Under the pieces are notes generated by a model. It had not been told where the DNA came from. It saw only the letters and a program-made list of their open reading frames with translations, and did not search any database. The position numbers and the translations under genes are program-made. Positions 1 to 11,014 of a DNA stretch of 64,000 nucleotides are shown piece by piece. This DNA is from Candidatus Sulfopaludibacter sp. SbA3 (GTDB lineage: Bacteria > Acidobacteriota > Terriglobia > Bryobacterales > Bryobacteraceae), in contig CAMDCN010000007.1 of NCBI GenBank assembly GCA_945890485.1, positions 310,001 through 374,000 of the forward strand, read 5' to 3'. Every line of letters starts with the position of its first letter. Position 1 is the stretch's first letter.

Positions 1-3000
1 GCGTTTTGCTGAATGACCGACTGGAGCTGCTGCAGGGCGGAGTTGATCTGCTCCGCTCCCGTCTGTTGTTCGGCGCTAGCGGCGCTGATCTCCTGGACAA
101 GGGACGCCGTCTTCTCGATGTTGGGGACGAGCCGGTTCAGCATCTCCCCCGCCCTTTCGGCCACCTTGACGGTAGAGGCCGAAAGATGGTTGATTTCACT
201 GGCGGCCTTTTGACTCCGCTCAGCTAGCTTGCGGACCTCCGCGGCAACGACCGCAAAGCCCTTTCCATGTTCGCCGGCCCGCGCGGCTTCGATAGCCGCG
301 TTCAGGGCCAACATATTGGTCTGCCGGGCGATCTCCTCGATAATCGAGATCTTGCTGGCGATGTCTTTCATGGCGTTGACGGCATCGCCTACTGAGCGTC
401 CGCTCTCTTTGGCATCCGTCGCGGACTGGACAGCGATCTTTTCGGTTTGTTCCGCATTGGCGGCGTTTTGCCGGATGTTTGACACCATCTCTTCCATCGA
501 GGAGGAGGCCTGTTCCGCGGCGGCGGACTGCTCACTGGCGCCTTCGGACAACTGCGTGGTGGCGGTGGATAGCGCCACGCTGCCCGCGGCTACTTCACTG
601 GCGGCCGTCTTGATCTGGCCGATCGTCGAAGTGAGAGAGGCGACCATTTGCCCCAGCGATCGCATCAACTGGTCCCGGTCGGAACGCGCCAGGATCTCCA
701 CCGTCAGGTCGCCCTGCGCGACCGTATCGGCGGTGTGGCTGACCTTGTGCATCGATTCGATCAGGCTGTTCAGGTTGTTGCGGAGCGTGTCGAAGTCGCC
801 CTGATAGGTCTGCGTGATGACTGGAGGCAGATCGCCGATGCTGATGCGCTCGACGTAAGCGGCCGCGGTATCGAGCGGACCGATTACCGCATCGAGGGCG
901 CGGTTCACGCCGTCAACGACCTTGCGAAAGCTGCCCTGATGCACGGCCGCGTCCACACGAACCTTGAGATCGCCGGCCTGCGCAGAGGCCGCCAAGTGTC
1001 CGGTGTCGGCGATGAGACGCTGAATGGCGGAAGCGGTGGAGGCGAGACCGCTGTTGAGCTTGGCGAAATTTCCCACGACGGCATGGATGTCGTCCTCCCC
1101 GGTGGCGATCGAGGCATCGACCGACTCCAAGGTGCCGGCGGCCATCAGTTCGAGATTGTTCACGAGGCGGGCCACTTCGCGTTCCTGGAAGGCAGCCTCG
1201 CGACGGTTCCGCTCCTCGGTGAATAGGCGGTCGATGGTGCGGGAGACCAGCCGGCCGACATTCCGCAACGCCTCCAGGCGCTCCGGGCTCGGAGAGATCG
1301 TGCTCATTACGAAGAAATCGAGGGTGCCGAGCACGGAGCCTTGCAACAGAAGCGGGAAGGCAACCCCGCTCTTGACGCCCAGCCGGACGGCAGACTCCCG
1401 GCGGGAGCAGTCGGTGACCGTACCGAGGTCCTCAACGAATACAAGGTCGCGCGCCCGCCAGGCGCGGCCGTTGAAGCCTTCGCCCTCGCGGAAGCGGGCT
1501 TCGGTCGAGACCCGGCGGAACTCCTCGCTGACGGAGCCCGAGTCCTGGCCGAACCGGAGCGTCTGGGTCACGGGATCGACGGGCCAATAGGAGCCGTAGG
1601 CCCAGCCGAAGGCCTCCCGGACAATCTCGAGCGCACTGCCGATAGCTTGGGTCACCGTGCTGGCGCGCCCCATGGCTTCGAGCACGCGATTGATGGCCGC
1701 TGTGTCCCGGGCGGTTTCCGCCTGTTGCGTTGTATCGCGGATCCGCTCGAAGGCCGACGAGACCAACTGACCGACACTGCGCAAGGCGTTTAGCCGCTCG
1801 GGGCTGGGGTCGAGGGTTTCCAGGGTGAAGAAGTCCATGGTGCCGGTGATTTCCCCGCCGGAGAGGATGGGGAAGCAAACGCCGGATTTTACCCCAGCCC
1901 TTTGGGCCGGTTCCCGACGCACGCAATCCGTCAGCTCGCTGAGGTCTCGCACGAAGTAGAGTTCGCGGGCCCGCCACGCGCGGCCGGACAGCCCCTCTCC
2001 TTCGGCAAACCGAGCGGATTGAGTAACGCGGCGAAACTCCTCGGTGACACTCCCCGACTCAGCAGTGAATCGGAGATTCTTGTCCTTGCGATCCAAAGTC
2101 CAATACGATCCGTAGTTCCAGCCGAAAGCGGCCCGCACCGTATCGAGAGCAAACCGGGCAGCCTCTTCTTCCGAGGCAGCCGCGCTGAGAGCCGTGAGGA
2201 CGCGGCTGACGGCATCGGAGTCCTGCGCCGCGCTCTTCTGGCGCTGGGCCTCCCGGATGCGGGCGATCGCGGACGAGACGAGACGTCCCACGCTGCGCAA
2301 AGCTTCGAGCCGTTCCGGGCTGGGAGTTAGCGTCTCCGTGGAGAAGAAGTCCATCGTGGCCACTACTTGGCCATCCACCTCAATCGGGAAACAGAGACCG
2401 GACTTCACGCCAACCGCCTGCGCGACGGGAGCGCGCACGCAATCCTTCACGTCAGCCAGGTCAGCGACGAAAACCAGCTCCCGGCGAGCCCAGGCACGGC
2501 CACTGAGCCCCACCCCTTCCTGGAAGCGAGCCTTTTGCGTTACTCTCCGGAACTCCTCGTTGACATTCCCTACCTCGACGGAGAAGCGAAGGGCGCGGTC
2601 CTGCGAGTCGACTACCCAATAGGACCCGTAGGCCCAGCCGAACGCCTCTTTAACCGTCGCCAACCCTGCCTCGGCAGCGGCCACCTCCGTTATCGCACCA
2701 CTAACGGCTTCGAGGACACGGCCCACGGCGCGCGAATCCGCCGCCGCTTGGGCGGCCCGGCTGACCTCCTCGATCCGTTCGAGCGCCGCCGAAATGAGGC
2801 GGCCGACGAGGCGGAGCGAGTTGAGACGATTGGCGCTGGGAGTGATGGAGCCCTGGGCGAAGAAGTCCATGGTGCCGCGGACTTGTCCCCCGACAAACAA
2901 AGGGAGACACACGCCCGCCTGCACGCCTGCCAACCGAGCAATGGGTGCCCGCACGCAGTCGTGGACATCGGCAAGATTGGGAACGAAGACAAGTTCGCGG

Positions 3001-3497
3001 TGCTTCCAGGCTCGTCCGCTTAGGCCAACACCCTCAGGGAACCGGGCTTCGCGGGTGACACGCGCAAACTGTTCATTCACCGTGCCGGATTCGAGCGAGA
3101 ACACAAGAGCCTGCGAGGCAGCGTCGATGGTCCAGTACGATCCATAGGTCCAGCCAAAGGCCGAACGCACCGCGTCCAGCGCCAGGTTGGCGGCTTCGTG
3201 GGGCGTGGCGGCGTGCGAGATTTCGGCAATGACCCGGGCGATAGCGCGGGCGTCGGCGAGTTCTTCAGCCAGAACCGCCTTCTCCCCTTCCGCGGTACGG
3301 TGACTCTCACTTGCCTGCTGCGCCAGGTGATCGATGAGCTCGTTCACCGCCCCCGCCATCTTCTGATCGCCGGCGGGCAACTCCTCCAGCACCATACGCT
3401 CAGAGAGATTTTCGCAGTTCAGTTTCGGCTGAAGCTCCTGCATCATCTCCAAAAAGCGCGACTTCGGTTGACGAGCACTCTTCACTGTAGGCTTCAT
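1..3497 (-). CDS. Soluble methyl-accepting chemotaxis protein with four tandem GAF domains (3' end cut off by window)
   Basis: The reading frame is open from an ATG at 3497 (GGAGAG Shine-Dalgarno just upstream) to the window edge, about 1165 codons without a stop. After a polar N-terminus come four GAF-type repeats spaced about 172 residues apart, each with an FGWxYGSYW segment (near residues 115, 288, 460, 633) and a later FVxDL...DC(V/S)R segment with a conserved cysteine. A HAMP-like region (about 830-960) precedes the MCP signalling hairpin, whose tip reads [20 protein letters not shown]. No transmembrane segment or signal peptide is visible, so this should be a cytoplasmic receptor for CheA/CheW, sensing a small molecule or redox state through the GAF array. 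The ligand is unknown. The family call is very safe; the sensory role is inference. Confidence 0.93.
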   Translation of the reverse strand, partial: MKPTVKSARQPKSRFLEMMQELQPKLNCENLSERMVLEELPAGDQKMAGAVNELIDHLAQQASESHRTAEGEKAVLAEELADARAIARVIAEISHAATPHEAANLALDAVRSAFGWTYGSYWTIDAASQALVFSLESGTVNEQFARVTREARFPEGVGLSGRAWKHRELVFVPNLADVHDCVRAPIARLAGVQAGVCLPLFVGGQVRGTMDFFAQGSITPSANRLNSLRLVGRLISAALERIEEVSRAAQAAADSRAVGRVLEAVSGAITEVAAAEAGLATVKEAFGWAYGSYWVVDSQDRALRFSVEVGNVNEEFRRVTQKARFQEGVGLSGRAWARRELVFVADLADVKDCVRAPVAQAVGVKSGLCFPIEVDGQVVATMDFFSTETLTPSPERLEALRSVGRLVSSAIARIREAQRQKSAAQDSDAVSRVLTALSAAASEEEAARFALDTVRAAFGWNYGSYWTLDRKDKNLRFTAESGSVTEEFRRVTQSARFAEGEGLSGRAWRARELYFVRDLSELTDCVRREPAQRAGVKSGVCFPILSGGEITGTMDFFTLETLDPSPERLNALRSVGQLVSSAFERIRDTTQQAETARDTAAINRVLEAMGRASTVTQAIGSALEIVREAFGWAYGSYWPVDPVTQTLRFGQDSGSVSEEFRRVSTEARFREGEGFNGRAWRARDLVFVEDLGTVTDCSRRESAVRLGVKSGVAFPLLLQGSVLGTLDFFVMSTISPSPERLEALRNVGRLVSRTIDRLFTEERNRREAAFQEREVARLVNNLELMAAGTLESVDASIATGEDDIHAVVGNFAKLNSGLASTASAIQRLIADTGHLAASAQAGDLKVRVDAAVHQGSFRKVVDGVNRALDAVIGPLDTAAAYVERISIGDLPPVITQTYQGDFDTLRNNLNSLIESMHKVSHTADTVAQGDLTVEILARSDRDQLMRSLGQMVASLTSTIGQIKTAASEVAAGSVALSTATTQLSEGASEQSAAAEQASSSMEEMVSNIRQNAANAEQTEKIAVQSATDAKESGRSVGDAVNAMKDIASKISIIEEIARQTNMLALNAAIEAARAGEHGKGFAVVAAEVRKLAERSQKAASEINHLSASTVKVAERAGEMLNRLVPNIEKTASLVQEISAASAEQQTGAEQINSALQQLQSVIQQN

Positions 3498-3659
3498 AAA
3501 GTTCTCTCCAGGCAGGGTTGGGACAGGAATATTCCATTGCCTAGGTCTCTCATCGGAGGTACCACCGGAGCCAATAGAAAATTTCAAAGGGGATAAAATT
3601 TTCCTGTTTTCCTATGGCCAGAGTGAACGGCGGGCATGGCAACATGAAGGAAGAGTGTC
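3498..3659. promoter_or_regulatory. Intergenic region between divergent genes, with two palindromes
   Basis: This 162-base spacer separates the chemoreceptor from the divergent unknown gene at 3660, so it should hold promoters for both. Two symmetric elements are visible: a perfect 10-base palindrome GGAATATTCC at 3526-3535, and an inverted repeat GAAAATTT (3577-3584) / AAATTTTC (3596-3603). No convincing sigma-70 or sigma-28 promoter stands out. The symmetric elements may be regulator sites or an RNA hairpin; that is inference. Confidence 0.35.
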
Positions 3660-4436
3660 ATGTCGCTATCCCGCCGCCAATGGCTTGCCGCGCAGCTACG
3701 GCCGCCGACCGCGCCGTCGGTTGAGATCTACTCGGAGTATGTCCGGGTCGATCCCTTTGGATCCGTGGTTCCGGCGGATCGCGGGGCGAAACCGCGAGAG
3801 ATCCTCTCGCCCGCCGCACCGAGGGGTGCGAACCTAAGTTTTCATATCGCGGTGACCGCTCCGGCGCGAGCCAGCTATTTCCTGTACATCGTTCCGAATC
3901 CGTTGAACGGTTGCGGGGTGCGACTCTTTCGGGAGCACTTCACGGAAGGGGTTCCGGACCGTCTCGAAGAGCTGCACCGATTGCCAGAATTCGGGGTGAT
4001 GCCGGATCCGGACCAGAAGGTGCCGGGCCAGACGACGAGCCTGTATCTGCTCGATCTGGCGATCCCACGGGATACGGCGCTGCCGGGCTTTCGGCTAGAG
4101 GTCCAACTCAAGATCGGCAGTTGGATTGTGCGCCCGTTGGAAGTGCGGGTGCTTCCGTTTTCGACGCCCGAGCCGCTGGCGCCTGCACCGGGGGCCGTGG
4201 CGCCTATAGCCGCGGCCGCGCGGGCGACCGCCGATCTGGCGGTGAGCGAAGCCCGGGCGGGACGACAGGCTCGGTGGGACGGTCAATTGGCCACCGTACG
4301 GGACGTAATTCGCCGGAACGCGGTGGCGGATCTGCAACTGGTGGGATCGCGGGAAGAGATTCCACCGGTGGAGGACGGTCCGGAGGGGCACCTGCGGCTC
4401 CGATCCGCCCTCTATACAATGCGACAGAGGGGTTAG
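3660..4436 (+). CDS. Hypothetical protein, 258 aa, not recognised
   Basis: The ATG at 3660 follows an AAGGAAGAG Shine-Dalgarno. The N-terminus has a Tat-like SRRQWL sequence but no hydrophobic stretch after it, so export by Tat is doubtful. Residues 60-175 are rich in alternating hydrophobic residues and look like a beta-sandwich (for example FHIAVTAPARASYFLYIVP). The C-terminal third is alanine-rich and helical, ending in a charged tail. I do not recognise the family. The gene is divergent from the chemoreceptor and convergent with a 65-residue protein, and the two stop codons share the tetranucleotide TTAG at 4433-4436. Codon use matches the neighbours, supporting a real gene. Confidence 0.7.
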   Translation: MSLSRRQWLAAQLRPPTAPSVEIYSEYVRVDPFGSVVPADRGAKPREILSPAAPRGANLSFHIAVTAPARASYFLYIVPNPLNGCGVRLFREHFTEGVPDRLEELHRLPEFGVMPDPDQKVPGQTTSLYLLDLAIPRDTALPGFRLEVQLKIGSWIVRPLEVRVLPFSTPEPLAPAPGAVAPIAAAARATADLAVSEARAGRQARWDGQLATVRDVIRRNAVADLQLVGSREEIPPVEDGPEGHLRLRSALYTMRQRG

Positions 4437-4630
4437 GCGATCGCGGCGGCGTCGATGGAATCGACCTTGACGACAATGCGGCCGAACTGCTGGCTGCGGC
4501 CTTCCACCTGCGCGTTGCCCAATGCCGTGACGAGCATCGCGATGCTCTGGCCCTTGACGTACAGGGTGACACCCTTTTTGTTCTGCAAGCTGGCCTGCAG
4601 GATGCTCACAATACCGTTGTTGTTTTCCAT
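4433..4630 (-). CDS. Small hypothetical protein, 65 aa, possibly Sm/SH3-like beta barrel
   Basis: I start this gene at the ATG at 4630 because AAGGAG lies at the right distance; an upstream in-frame ATG at 4711 would run into the CorA-like gene and lacks support. The product begins MENNNGIVSILQASLQNKKG, then has several short hydrophobic strands (VTLYVKG, RIVVKVDSI) and ends DAAAIA. A short N-terminal helix followed by about five strands ending in a hydrophobic tail recalls the Sm/Hfq fold, but no diagnostic motif is present, so this is only a suggestion. It lies 57 bases downstream of the CorA-like gene on the same strand and may be cotranscribed with it. Confidence 0.6.
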   Translation of the reverse strand: MENNNGIVSILQASLQNKKGVTLYVKGQSIAMLVTALGNAQVEGRSQQFGRIVVKVDSIDAAAIA

Positions 4631-4686
4631 GATGAAATCTCCTTGCCTTGGAGGGCGCAGCGGTAGGCCGGTTTCGATCAGACGGA

Positions 4687-6354
4687 TCAACGATTTCGAA
4701 TGCTGAACCACCGGTGGGCCCTGCGGCGGGCGTGGCGGCCGCGGAGGATGTAGCGGTAGTCACGCCAGTTGGAGGCGACGAGATAGACGCCGAAGCCAAT
4801 GATTCCGAGCGCAATCAGCGATACAGCCAGGACCGAACTATAGTGAACCCACTCGCTTCCCGGGGAGGCCTCGAAAAAGAATGCGCCGAACTCCCGCCCG
4901 AAGTTCATGCCGAAGAAACCGGTCAACACGGCGCCGGCACCGAAGATCATGCTGAGAACCGCGAGGCGATTCACGGAGTCCGTGGAGCGGCTTTGATTGA
5001 ACTCGAGGATTGAGGCGTTCATGCTTTCGAGCTCTTCGCGAATTTCCTTGCGCAGGTCTTCGACGCGGAATGCCTGGCATTGCAGCTCGAAGTGCTCGAT
5101 CTCCTCGTCCTTGTTGGCGAGTTCGCTGAAGTACCAGTAGTTCGAAAAGTTCAGGAAGTCGCCGCGAAGGTCAGAGGCGATCTCCATGTTCTGGCGGGTG
5201 AGGGCGCCGGCCTGGAGGTCGACGAAGATGCGGCGGGAAACGAGCGCGATGTTTTCCGTGAAATCGAGCAGGGAGGCGCGATAGAAGCTGGCGATGACGG
5301 CCATCAGGTAGTAGCGCGTGACGAACATCCGATGGATGAGGGCGCCTTCGCGGACGAGATGGTCGCCACGATCCGTGATGCCAAGCGTGAGGGTGACGTT
5401 CGAATAGCGGGTGAAGCCGTAGTAGGTGCCTTCATGGGCCCACCGGGTGTAGAGGTGCTCTTTCATCTGCTGGCGCAGAAAGAGAGGGTCGTAGCGGAAC
5501 TCGTCGCCGGCACGGTCGACGTAGAGAAACCGGCTGAGCATGACCTGGAGTTCGTCGCTGTAGACGTAACTCTCGCCCGTGCTGGTGGGGTCTACGGCGG
5601 CATAGGAGTAGACGATCATCCGTTCGTCGAAGATCTGCTCATACTCACGTTTACCGTAATCGAGGAAATAGAGCAGGTCCCGGATGACGTGTGTAAGGGG
5701 AGGCTGAAAATTGACGAGCGAGCCTTCTTCAAATGTCTCCTCGGCAAGGGTGGTTTGCGCAAGGTGAAGCCGGGAGAGGTGGGGGGTGCGGCCCTCGCGG
5801 CGCTGCCGGCCGCTGGTGGGATAGACCTTCCGGAACATTTCGTTGATCCAGAGGGCTTCCGCGAAGGGTAAGTCGTTTTTCTCCACCCCGACTGAGAGCA
5901 GGCCGACGCCGTTGGCAAAAAGGAAGAGGCGGAGGTCGGTGACCGTGACGGTGACGGGGCCGCGTTCGGCCACGGAGACGGTCCACTGCACGGTTTCTCC
6001 CGGCAGTGGCATTTCGTAGCATCGGACCATGGTGTCCTGCTCCCCGGCGGTATCGCGTCCGGCCTTAACGTCGAAGAAGACGCGCCGGACGAACGGGTGG
6101 AAGAACACCATGTCCTGGTAGGCTGGCGAATCGAGATCGAAGCGATCGTAGGAGGCGCGCCGCCATGGGCCAAGGTTCTCGAGCAGCGGCTTGTGGGCGG
6201 CGTCGCGACTTTCGGCTTGCACAAACTCGTCGATTCCGTCGATCCACGTTCGATTTCCGCGCCAGTGCTCCGGATGCGCGTCCGCCACCACTTCCCGCTC
6301 AATGACGAACGGGAAAAGGAAGTAGGTGTGAAGGTGGAGCACCTGTCGGGACAT
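4687..6354 (-). CDS. CorA-like divalent cation transporter family protein, long form
   Basis: This 555-residue protein ends with two predicted membrane helices (about 463-482 and 507-526). The first closes with the GMN signature (482-484, FGMNFGREF) that forms the CorA selectivity filter. A basic cytoplasmic tail follows, as in CorA. The remaining 450 residues would be the cytoplasmic domain and include a long helical stretch before the membrane, as in the CorA funnel. The family is usually about 320-370 residues, so the N-terminal part is extended, and its first 200 residues (LHLHTYFLFPF..., FHPFVRRVFF) are unfamiliar. Mg2+, Co2+, Ni2+ or Zn2+ transport is plausible; substrate and direction cannot be told. 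A 65-residue protein gene follows. Confidence 0.8.
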   Translation of the reverse strand: MSRQVLHLHTYFLFPFVIEREVVADAHPEHWRGNRTWIDGIDEFVQAESRDAAHKPLLENLGPWRRASYDRFDLDSPAYQDMVFFHPFVRRVFFDVKAGRDTAGEQDTMVRCYEMPLPGETVQWTVSVAERGPVTVTVTDLRLFLFANGVGLLSVGVEKNDLPFAEALWINEMFRKVYPTSGRQRREGRTPHLSRLHLAQTTLAEETFEEGSLVNFQPPLTHVIRDLLYFLDYGKREYEQIFDERMIVYSYAAVDPTSTGESYVYSDELQVMLSRFLYVDRAGDEFRYDPLFLRQQMKEHLYTRWAHEGTYYGFTRYSNVTLTLGITDRGDHLVREGALIHRMFVTRYYLMAVIASFYRASLLDFTENIALVSRRIFVDLQAGALTRQNMEIASDLRGDFLNFSNYWYFSELANKDEEIEHFELQCQAFRVEDLRKEIREELESMNASILEFNQSRSTDSVNRLAVLSMIFGAGAVLTGFFGMNFGREFGAFFFEASPGSEWVHYSSVLAVSLIALGIIGFGVYLVASNWRDYRYILRGRHARRRAHRWFSIRNR

Positions 6355-6408
6355 GAAGAGGGACGCTACTCTCCAGTGTAGTCGGCAGGTGCTCCCGGGC
6401 CGGAATTT

Positions 6409-7206
6409 TTATCGATTGGGCAGGGCCAAACCGGACACCTGATCGGACTTGTCGAAGATGCCGAGCAGGAGTGAGGTCGCATTCATCAGATTGACCTGAT
6501 AGAGCACCGAGGCGTTTGTGCCGCGGACCCGGGAGGCGACATAGGCCATGCCGGTGGTGGGTGAGATATCGAACCCCGCGAGGTCAGACATATCGATGTT
6601 CAGCATGCCGACGCGGTTCTGGCGCCCGTCGTTGGGCGGGATCTGGGTTTGGAGAGCCCGTGTTTCCGCATCAATTGTGTAGAGCGTGGTAGCGGTGGCA
6701 CCGGCAACGCTGTTGGTGTACGCCGCGCCGACGATGGCCGGCGGATGGTCTCCCTCAATATTCAATGACAGGTCGACCGCGACGATAGCACCGGTGTCGG
6801 GGTGAGCCCGAAGGTTCTGGCCAGTGTTGCTGACGATGCGGATGCGGTCAACGGTGGGATTGAAATCGAAACCGAACTCGACGCCATCGAGGGCGGGGGT
6901 AAACGGTTGTTCGCCAATCGCGCGGGCCATACCGGTGGCGACGTCGATGGTGTACAACCGGCTGGTGCTGCCGAGACCATAGAGCATGCCATTGGCTGGG
7001 CGGAAGTCGATGCCAAGCACCTTTTCACCCGGGGCGAGCCCACGGATTACCTGCGTACTCTCAATGAAGCCGGGCGAGTTCGTATCGAACTTGAGCAATA
7101 GGCAACGGGAGTCGAGGGCATAGGCCGTTTCGGCCGCCAAGGGCACGGGGGCCAAGGCGGCGACGGCGGTCAAGGCAAGGAGTGGGAGTGTATGGAAAAT
7201 TCGCAT
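6409..7206 (-). CDS. DUF4394-type secreted protein
   Basis: The 265-residue product has a clear signal peptide (LPLLALTAVAALAPVPLAAE, cleavage near residue 25). The body repeats beta-propeller-like segments: ALDSRCLLLKFDT, LGIDFRPANGMLYGLGS, LYTIDVATG, FGFDFNPTVDRIRIVSNTGQ, LYTIDAETR and FDISPTTGMAYVAS. The FDFNPTVDRIRIVSNTGQN segment is what I recall from DUF4394 proteins, exported beta-propeller-like proteins of unknown function. It sits 50 bases downstream of tig on the same strand, but its export and lack of functional link suggest a separate role. No ligand can be assigned. Confidence 0.8.
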   Translation of the reverse strand: MRIFHTLPLLALTAVAALAPVPLAAETAYALDSRCLLLKFDTNSPGFIESTQVIRGLAPGEKVLGIDFRPANGMLYGLGSTSRLYTIDVATGMARAIGEQPFTPALDGVEFGFDFNPTVDRIRIVSNTGQNLRAHPDTGAIVAVDLSLNIEGDHPPAIVGAAYTNSVAGATATTLYTIDAETRALQTQIPPNDGRQNRVGMLNIDMSDLAGFDISPTTGMAYVASRVRGTNASVLYQVNLMNATSLLLGIFDKSDQVSGLALPNR

Positions 7207-7256
7207 AACACTCCCTGGTACGAGATCCGTTGGAGATCGGATTTCGGCCCGGCGAA

Positions 7257-8567
7257 TTATTCGGCGGGCGCTTCGATTTCCGCAGCCGGCTCAGGCTCGG
7301 GAGCCGGAGCGACCTTCGTAGCCTGTTCAAACAGGAACGAAAGCACCTTCTCCGTGCGGATGTGCCCGGCGATTCGGCCAAGAATGCCATCCTTCTCGAG
7401 GCGGCGGCGCACGGCGGCGACAGCTTCCCGCTCCTGGCGAGCGATGCGGTTGACTTCGGCGTCGACCTCTTCCGAGGTGGCGTGAATGGCTTCGCGTTCG
7501 GCGATCCGTTCGAGGAGCAGCGAAGCGCGGACATCCTTCTGCGCCTGCGGGGACTGGGCTTCGCGGATCTTGGCCCAATCGAGGTTCAGCTTGCGCGGGT
7601 CGATGCCCTGCTCGGCGAGGCTGCGGAAGCGCTGTTCGAGGGAGCTTTCAATCTGGCGGTCTACGTAGGCTTCCGGAATCGGGAAATCGTAGAGGGAAAC
7701 GAGAGCGTCGAGCATTTTCTCGCGGGCCCCGCCCTGCGCTTCGCGCTCGCGTTCGGCGAGCATGGAGCGATGCACGGCCTGCTTGAGTTCGTCGAGGCTC
7801 TTGAAGTCGCCGAGATCCTGAGCGAACTCGTCGTTCAGTTCGGGAAGTTCTTTGCGGCGGACCGTGGTGAGCTTGACGCGGAACTTGACGGTTTTGCCCG
7901 CCAGGTGCTCAGCGCCGTAGTCTTCCGGATAGGTGATTTCGATCTGCTTCTCGTCGCCGGGTTCCATGCCGACGACGTTCTCGTTGAACGCGGGCAGGGT
8001 GGCTTCGTCGCCGAGGGCGAGCGCGATGTCTTTCTCGTTGATGGGCTCAGCGACGCCGCCGAGGCTTTCGAGTTCAACCAGAACGTTGTCGCCGGTCGCG
8101 GCCGGCCGGGGATCTTCGTTGACAAACTCGGCTTTCTGCTGCTGCAAGGTGAGAAGGCGCTCTTCCACCTGAGCGTCTTCGACGACAGGTTGCAGGTAGG
8201 GGACCGTGAGTCCGCGGTAGTTGTCTTCGAGTTCGAACTGGGGCGCCACTTCAAACTGGGCTTTAAACCAGAGGGGCTCATTCGGTTCCCATTTCAAATC
8301 GACGACGTTGGGCTGGCTGACCACTTCCAACTTTTCGGCCTGAGCGTGTTCATGGAACACTTTCGGAATGATGGACTCCATCACATCCTGCCGGATTTCA
8401 CTTTGGAACCGTTGGCGGATAAGGGAAGCCGGCACCTTGCCGGGACGGAAACCAGGAATCTGAACCTTCGCGCGGATTTTTTCAACCGCTTTGTCCGTTT
8501 CGTCCGCAATGGTGAGCAGGGGGACGGTCAATTCAACTTCGTGCTTGCAACCTTCGAGTAAAGCCAT
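7257..8567 (-). CDS. tig: Trigger factor (ribosome-associated chaperone, peptidyl-prolyl isomerase)
   Basis: The 436-residue product matches the length and layout of trigger factor. The N-terminal ribosome-binding domain contains IPGFRPGKVPASLIRQRF, the loop that docks on ribosomal protein L23. The FKBP-like domain lies about 150-245 (GDNVLVELESLGG, ITYPEDYGAEHLAGKTVKFRV). The helical C-terminal domain forms the chaperone cradle, and an acidic, alanine/proline-rich tail (APEPEPAAEIEAPAE) ends it. The ATG at 8567 has AAGGAT upstream. It follows ahcY by 12 bases and so is probably the last housekeeping member of a metK-ahcY-tig transcript. In many bacteria tig instead precedes clpP-clpX, which is not seen here. 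Confidence 0.96.
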   Translation of the reverse strand: MALLEGCKHEVELTVPLLTIADETDKAVEKIRAKVQIPGFRPGKVPASLIRQRFQSEIRQDVMESIIPKVFHEHAQAEKLEVVSQPNVVDLKWEPNEPLWFKAQFEVAPQFELEDNYRGLTVPYLQPVVEDAQVEERLLTLQQQKAEFVNEDPRPAATGDNVLVELESLGGVAEPINEKDIALALGDEATLPAFNENVVGMEPGDEKQIEITYPEDYGAEHLAGKTVKFRVKLTTVRRKELPELNDEFAQDLGDFKSLDELKQAVHRSMLAEREREAQGGAREKMLDALVSLYDFPIPEAYVDRQIESSLEQRFRSLAEQGIDPRKLNLDWAKIREAQSPQAQKDVRASLLLERIAEREAIHATSEEVDAEVNRIARQEREAVAAVRRRLEKDGILGRIAGHIRTEKVLSFLFEQATKVAPAPEPEPAAEIEAPAE

Positions 8568-8579
8568 GGAATCCTTATC

Positions 8580-9767
8580 TTAATTTGCTTCGGGCCGGGT
8601 CGCCAAGTAGGCTTCCTGTTCCGGCGTCAGGCGGTCGATTTTCAAACCGAGCGCCTCGAGTTTGAGGCGGGCAACCTGGCGGTCGATCTCCTCGGGTACG
8701 GGGTGGATGCGGTGCGGCATCTCCGTGTAATTCTTGCTCAAGTATTCGAGCGAAAGGGCATGAATGGCCAGGCTGATATCGCGGACGGCGGTGGGCTGTC
8801 CGCCCGTGGCGTTAACGGGTTGGCCCTGGGCCAGGACCTGTATGCGGCGGCCATCGCGGAGCACATATTCTTCGACGGCATCGCGAATGGGGCGGTGGCT
8901 GGACGCCATCCGGTCGAGGGCGCCGAGGTCGATTTCGGCGGGAGCATGACCGGCATTGGCAACGATGGCGCCGCTCTTCAGGCGATCAAAATGATCGCGG
9001 CCGATCACGTTTTTGCTGCCGGTGGCGGTAAGGAAGAGGTCGCCAACGGCGGCGGCTTCGGCCATAGACATGACGCGGTTGCCGTCCATCAGCGCTTCGA
9101 GGGCGCGGGTGGGATCGATCTCCGTGATGATGACGTTGGCGCCCATGCCGCGGGCGCGGGTTGCGATGCCGCGGCCACACCAGCCGTAGCCGGCTATGAC
9201 GACGGTGATGCCGCACAGAAAGAGATTGGTGCACCGCAGGACGCCGTCCAGGACGGACTGGCCTACGCCGTAGCGATGGTCAAACAGGTGAGTGGCCTGG
9301 GCCTGGTCGATCGAGATGACCGGGAACGGGAAGAGCTTGGCGGACGCCAGTTCCAGGGTGGCGCCGAGGACGCCGGTGGGGAGTTCCCTCAAGAGGCGGC
9401 CCCCTTGATCGAGCACCCAGTGAGGCTCCGTCGCCAGTGCGGCGGCGACCGGGAGTACGGGAATGCCGTAGTCCTTACTGAGGCAGGCGAGAACGTCGGG
9501 CGGTTTCGGGGCGGTGTCGGGGGTGGTGGCGACGACTTGCGCCCCGCCGTCGCGCAGGGTGATGAACAGGTTGGCGGTTTCGGGGGACAAAGAAAACCCA
9601 GCCAGCACGCGGAATCCCGCGAGCGGCTGGGCTTTAATGAACTGCTTCCGGATAGCTTGGAGGACGGGCATCGACTGGAAAACCCATTCGGTGCGCCGCC
9701 TCCCGGGCTCGGCCAAGCCGAGATCCAGGATGTCGGAATCGACAATCGGATCCGCGTTCATGGCCAT
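8580..9767 (-). CDS. ahcY: Adenosylhomocysteinase
   Basis: This enzyme hydrolyses S-adenosylhomocysteine to adenosine and homocysteine, removing the inhibitory product of methyltransferases. At 395 residues it is a short form of the family. Visible motifs include SPETANLFITLRDGGAQV near the N-terminus, VVIAGYGWCGRGIA (the GxGxxG NAD-binding loop), ITEIDPTRALEALMDG, TATGSKNVIGRDHFDRLKSG and the C-terminal HRIHPVPEEIDRQVA. The first of two close in-frame ATGs (9767 and 9761) is used. It lies 24 bases downstream of metK, so SAM synthesis and SAH recycling share a transcript. I saw no room for a SAH riboswitch between the two genes. Confidence 0.96.
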   Translation of the reverse strand: MAMNADPIVDSDILDLGLAEPGRRRTEWVFQSMPVLQAIRKQFIKAQPLAGFRVLAGFSLSPETANLFITLRDGGAQVVATTPDTAPKPPDVLACLSKDYGIPVLPVAAALATEPHWVLDQGGRLLRELPTGVLGATLELASAKLFPFPVISIDQAQATHLFDHRYGVGQSVLDGVLRCTNLFLCGITVVIAGYGWCGRGIATRARGMGANVIITEIDPTRALEALMDGNRVMSMAEAAAVGDLFLTATGSKNVIGRDHFDRLKSGAIVANAGHAPAEIDLGALDRMASSHRPIRDAVEEYVLRDGRRIQVLAQGQPVNATGGQPTAVRDISLAIHALSLEYLSKNYTEMPHRIHPVPEEIDRQVARLKLEALGLKIDRLTPEQEAYLATRPEAN

Positions 9768-9791
9768 CGTATCCCTCAGACGAACTGCGAG

Positions 9792-10943
<1,152 letters not shown>

Positions 10944-11014
10944 GAAAAAGCCAGCCTCCAAAACTGATTGGTTATTTTTGGTCGACAAACCAATTTTTCA
11001 GCTTAACACACACA

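Noticed and set aside
229-3596. Chain of plus-strand reading frames
   Set aside because: They are antisense to the multi-GAF chemoreceptor, whose minus-strand frame is open throughout and has clear domains.
7230-8561. 443-residue plus-strand frame
   Set aside because: It is antisense to trigger factor, whose sequence is unmistakable; long shadows are common in high-GC DNA.
10944-11014. SAM riboswitch upstream of metK
   Set aside because: Only about 70 bases are available and no riboswitch core is visible; only a small inverted repeat is present.
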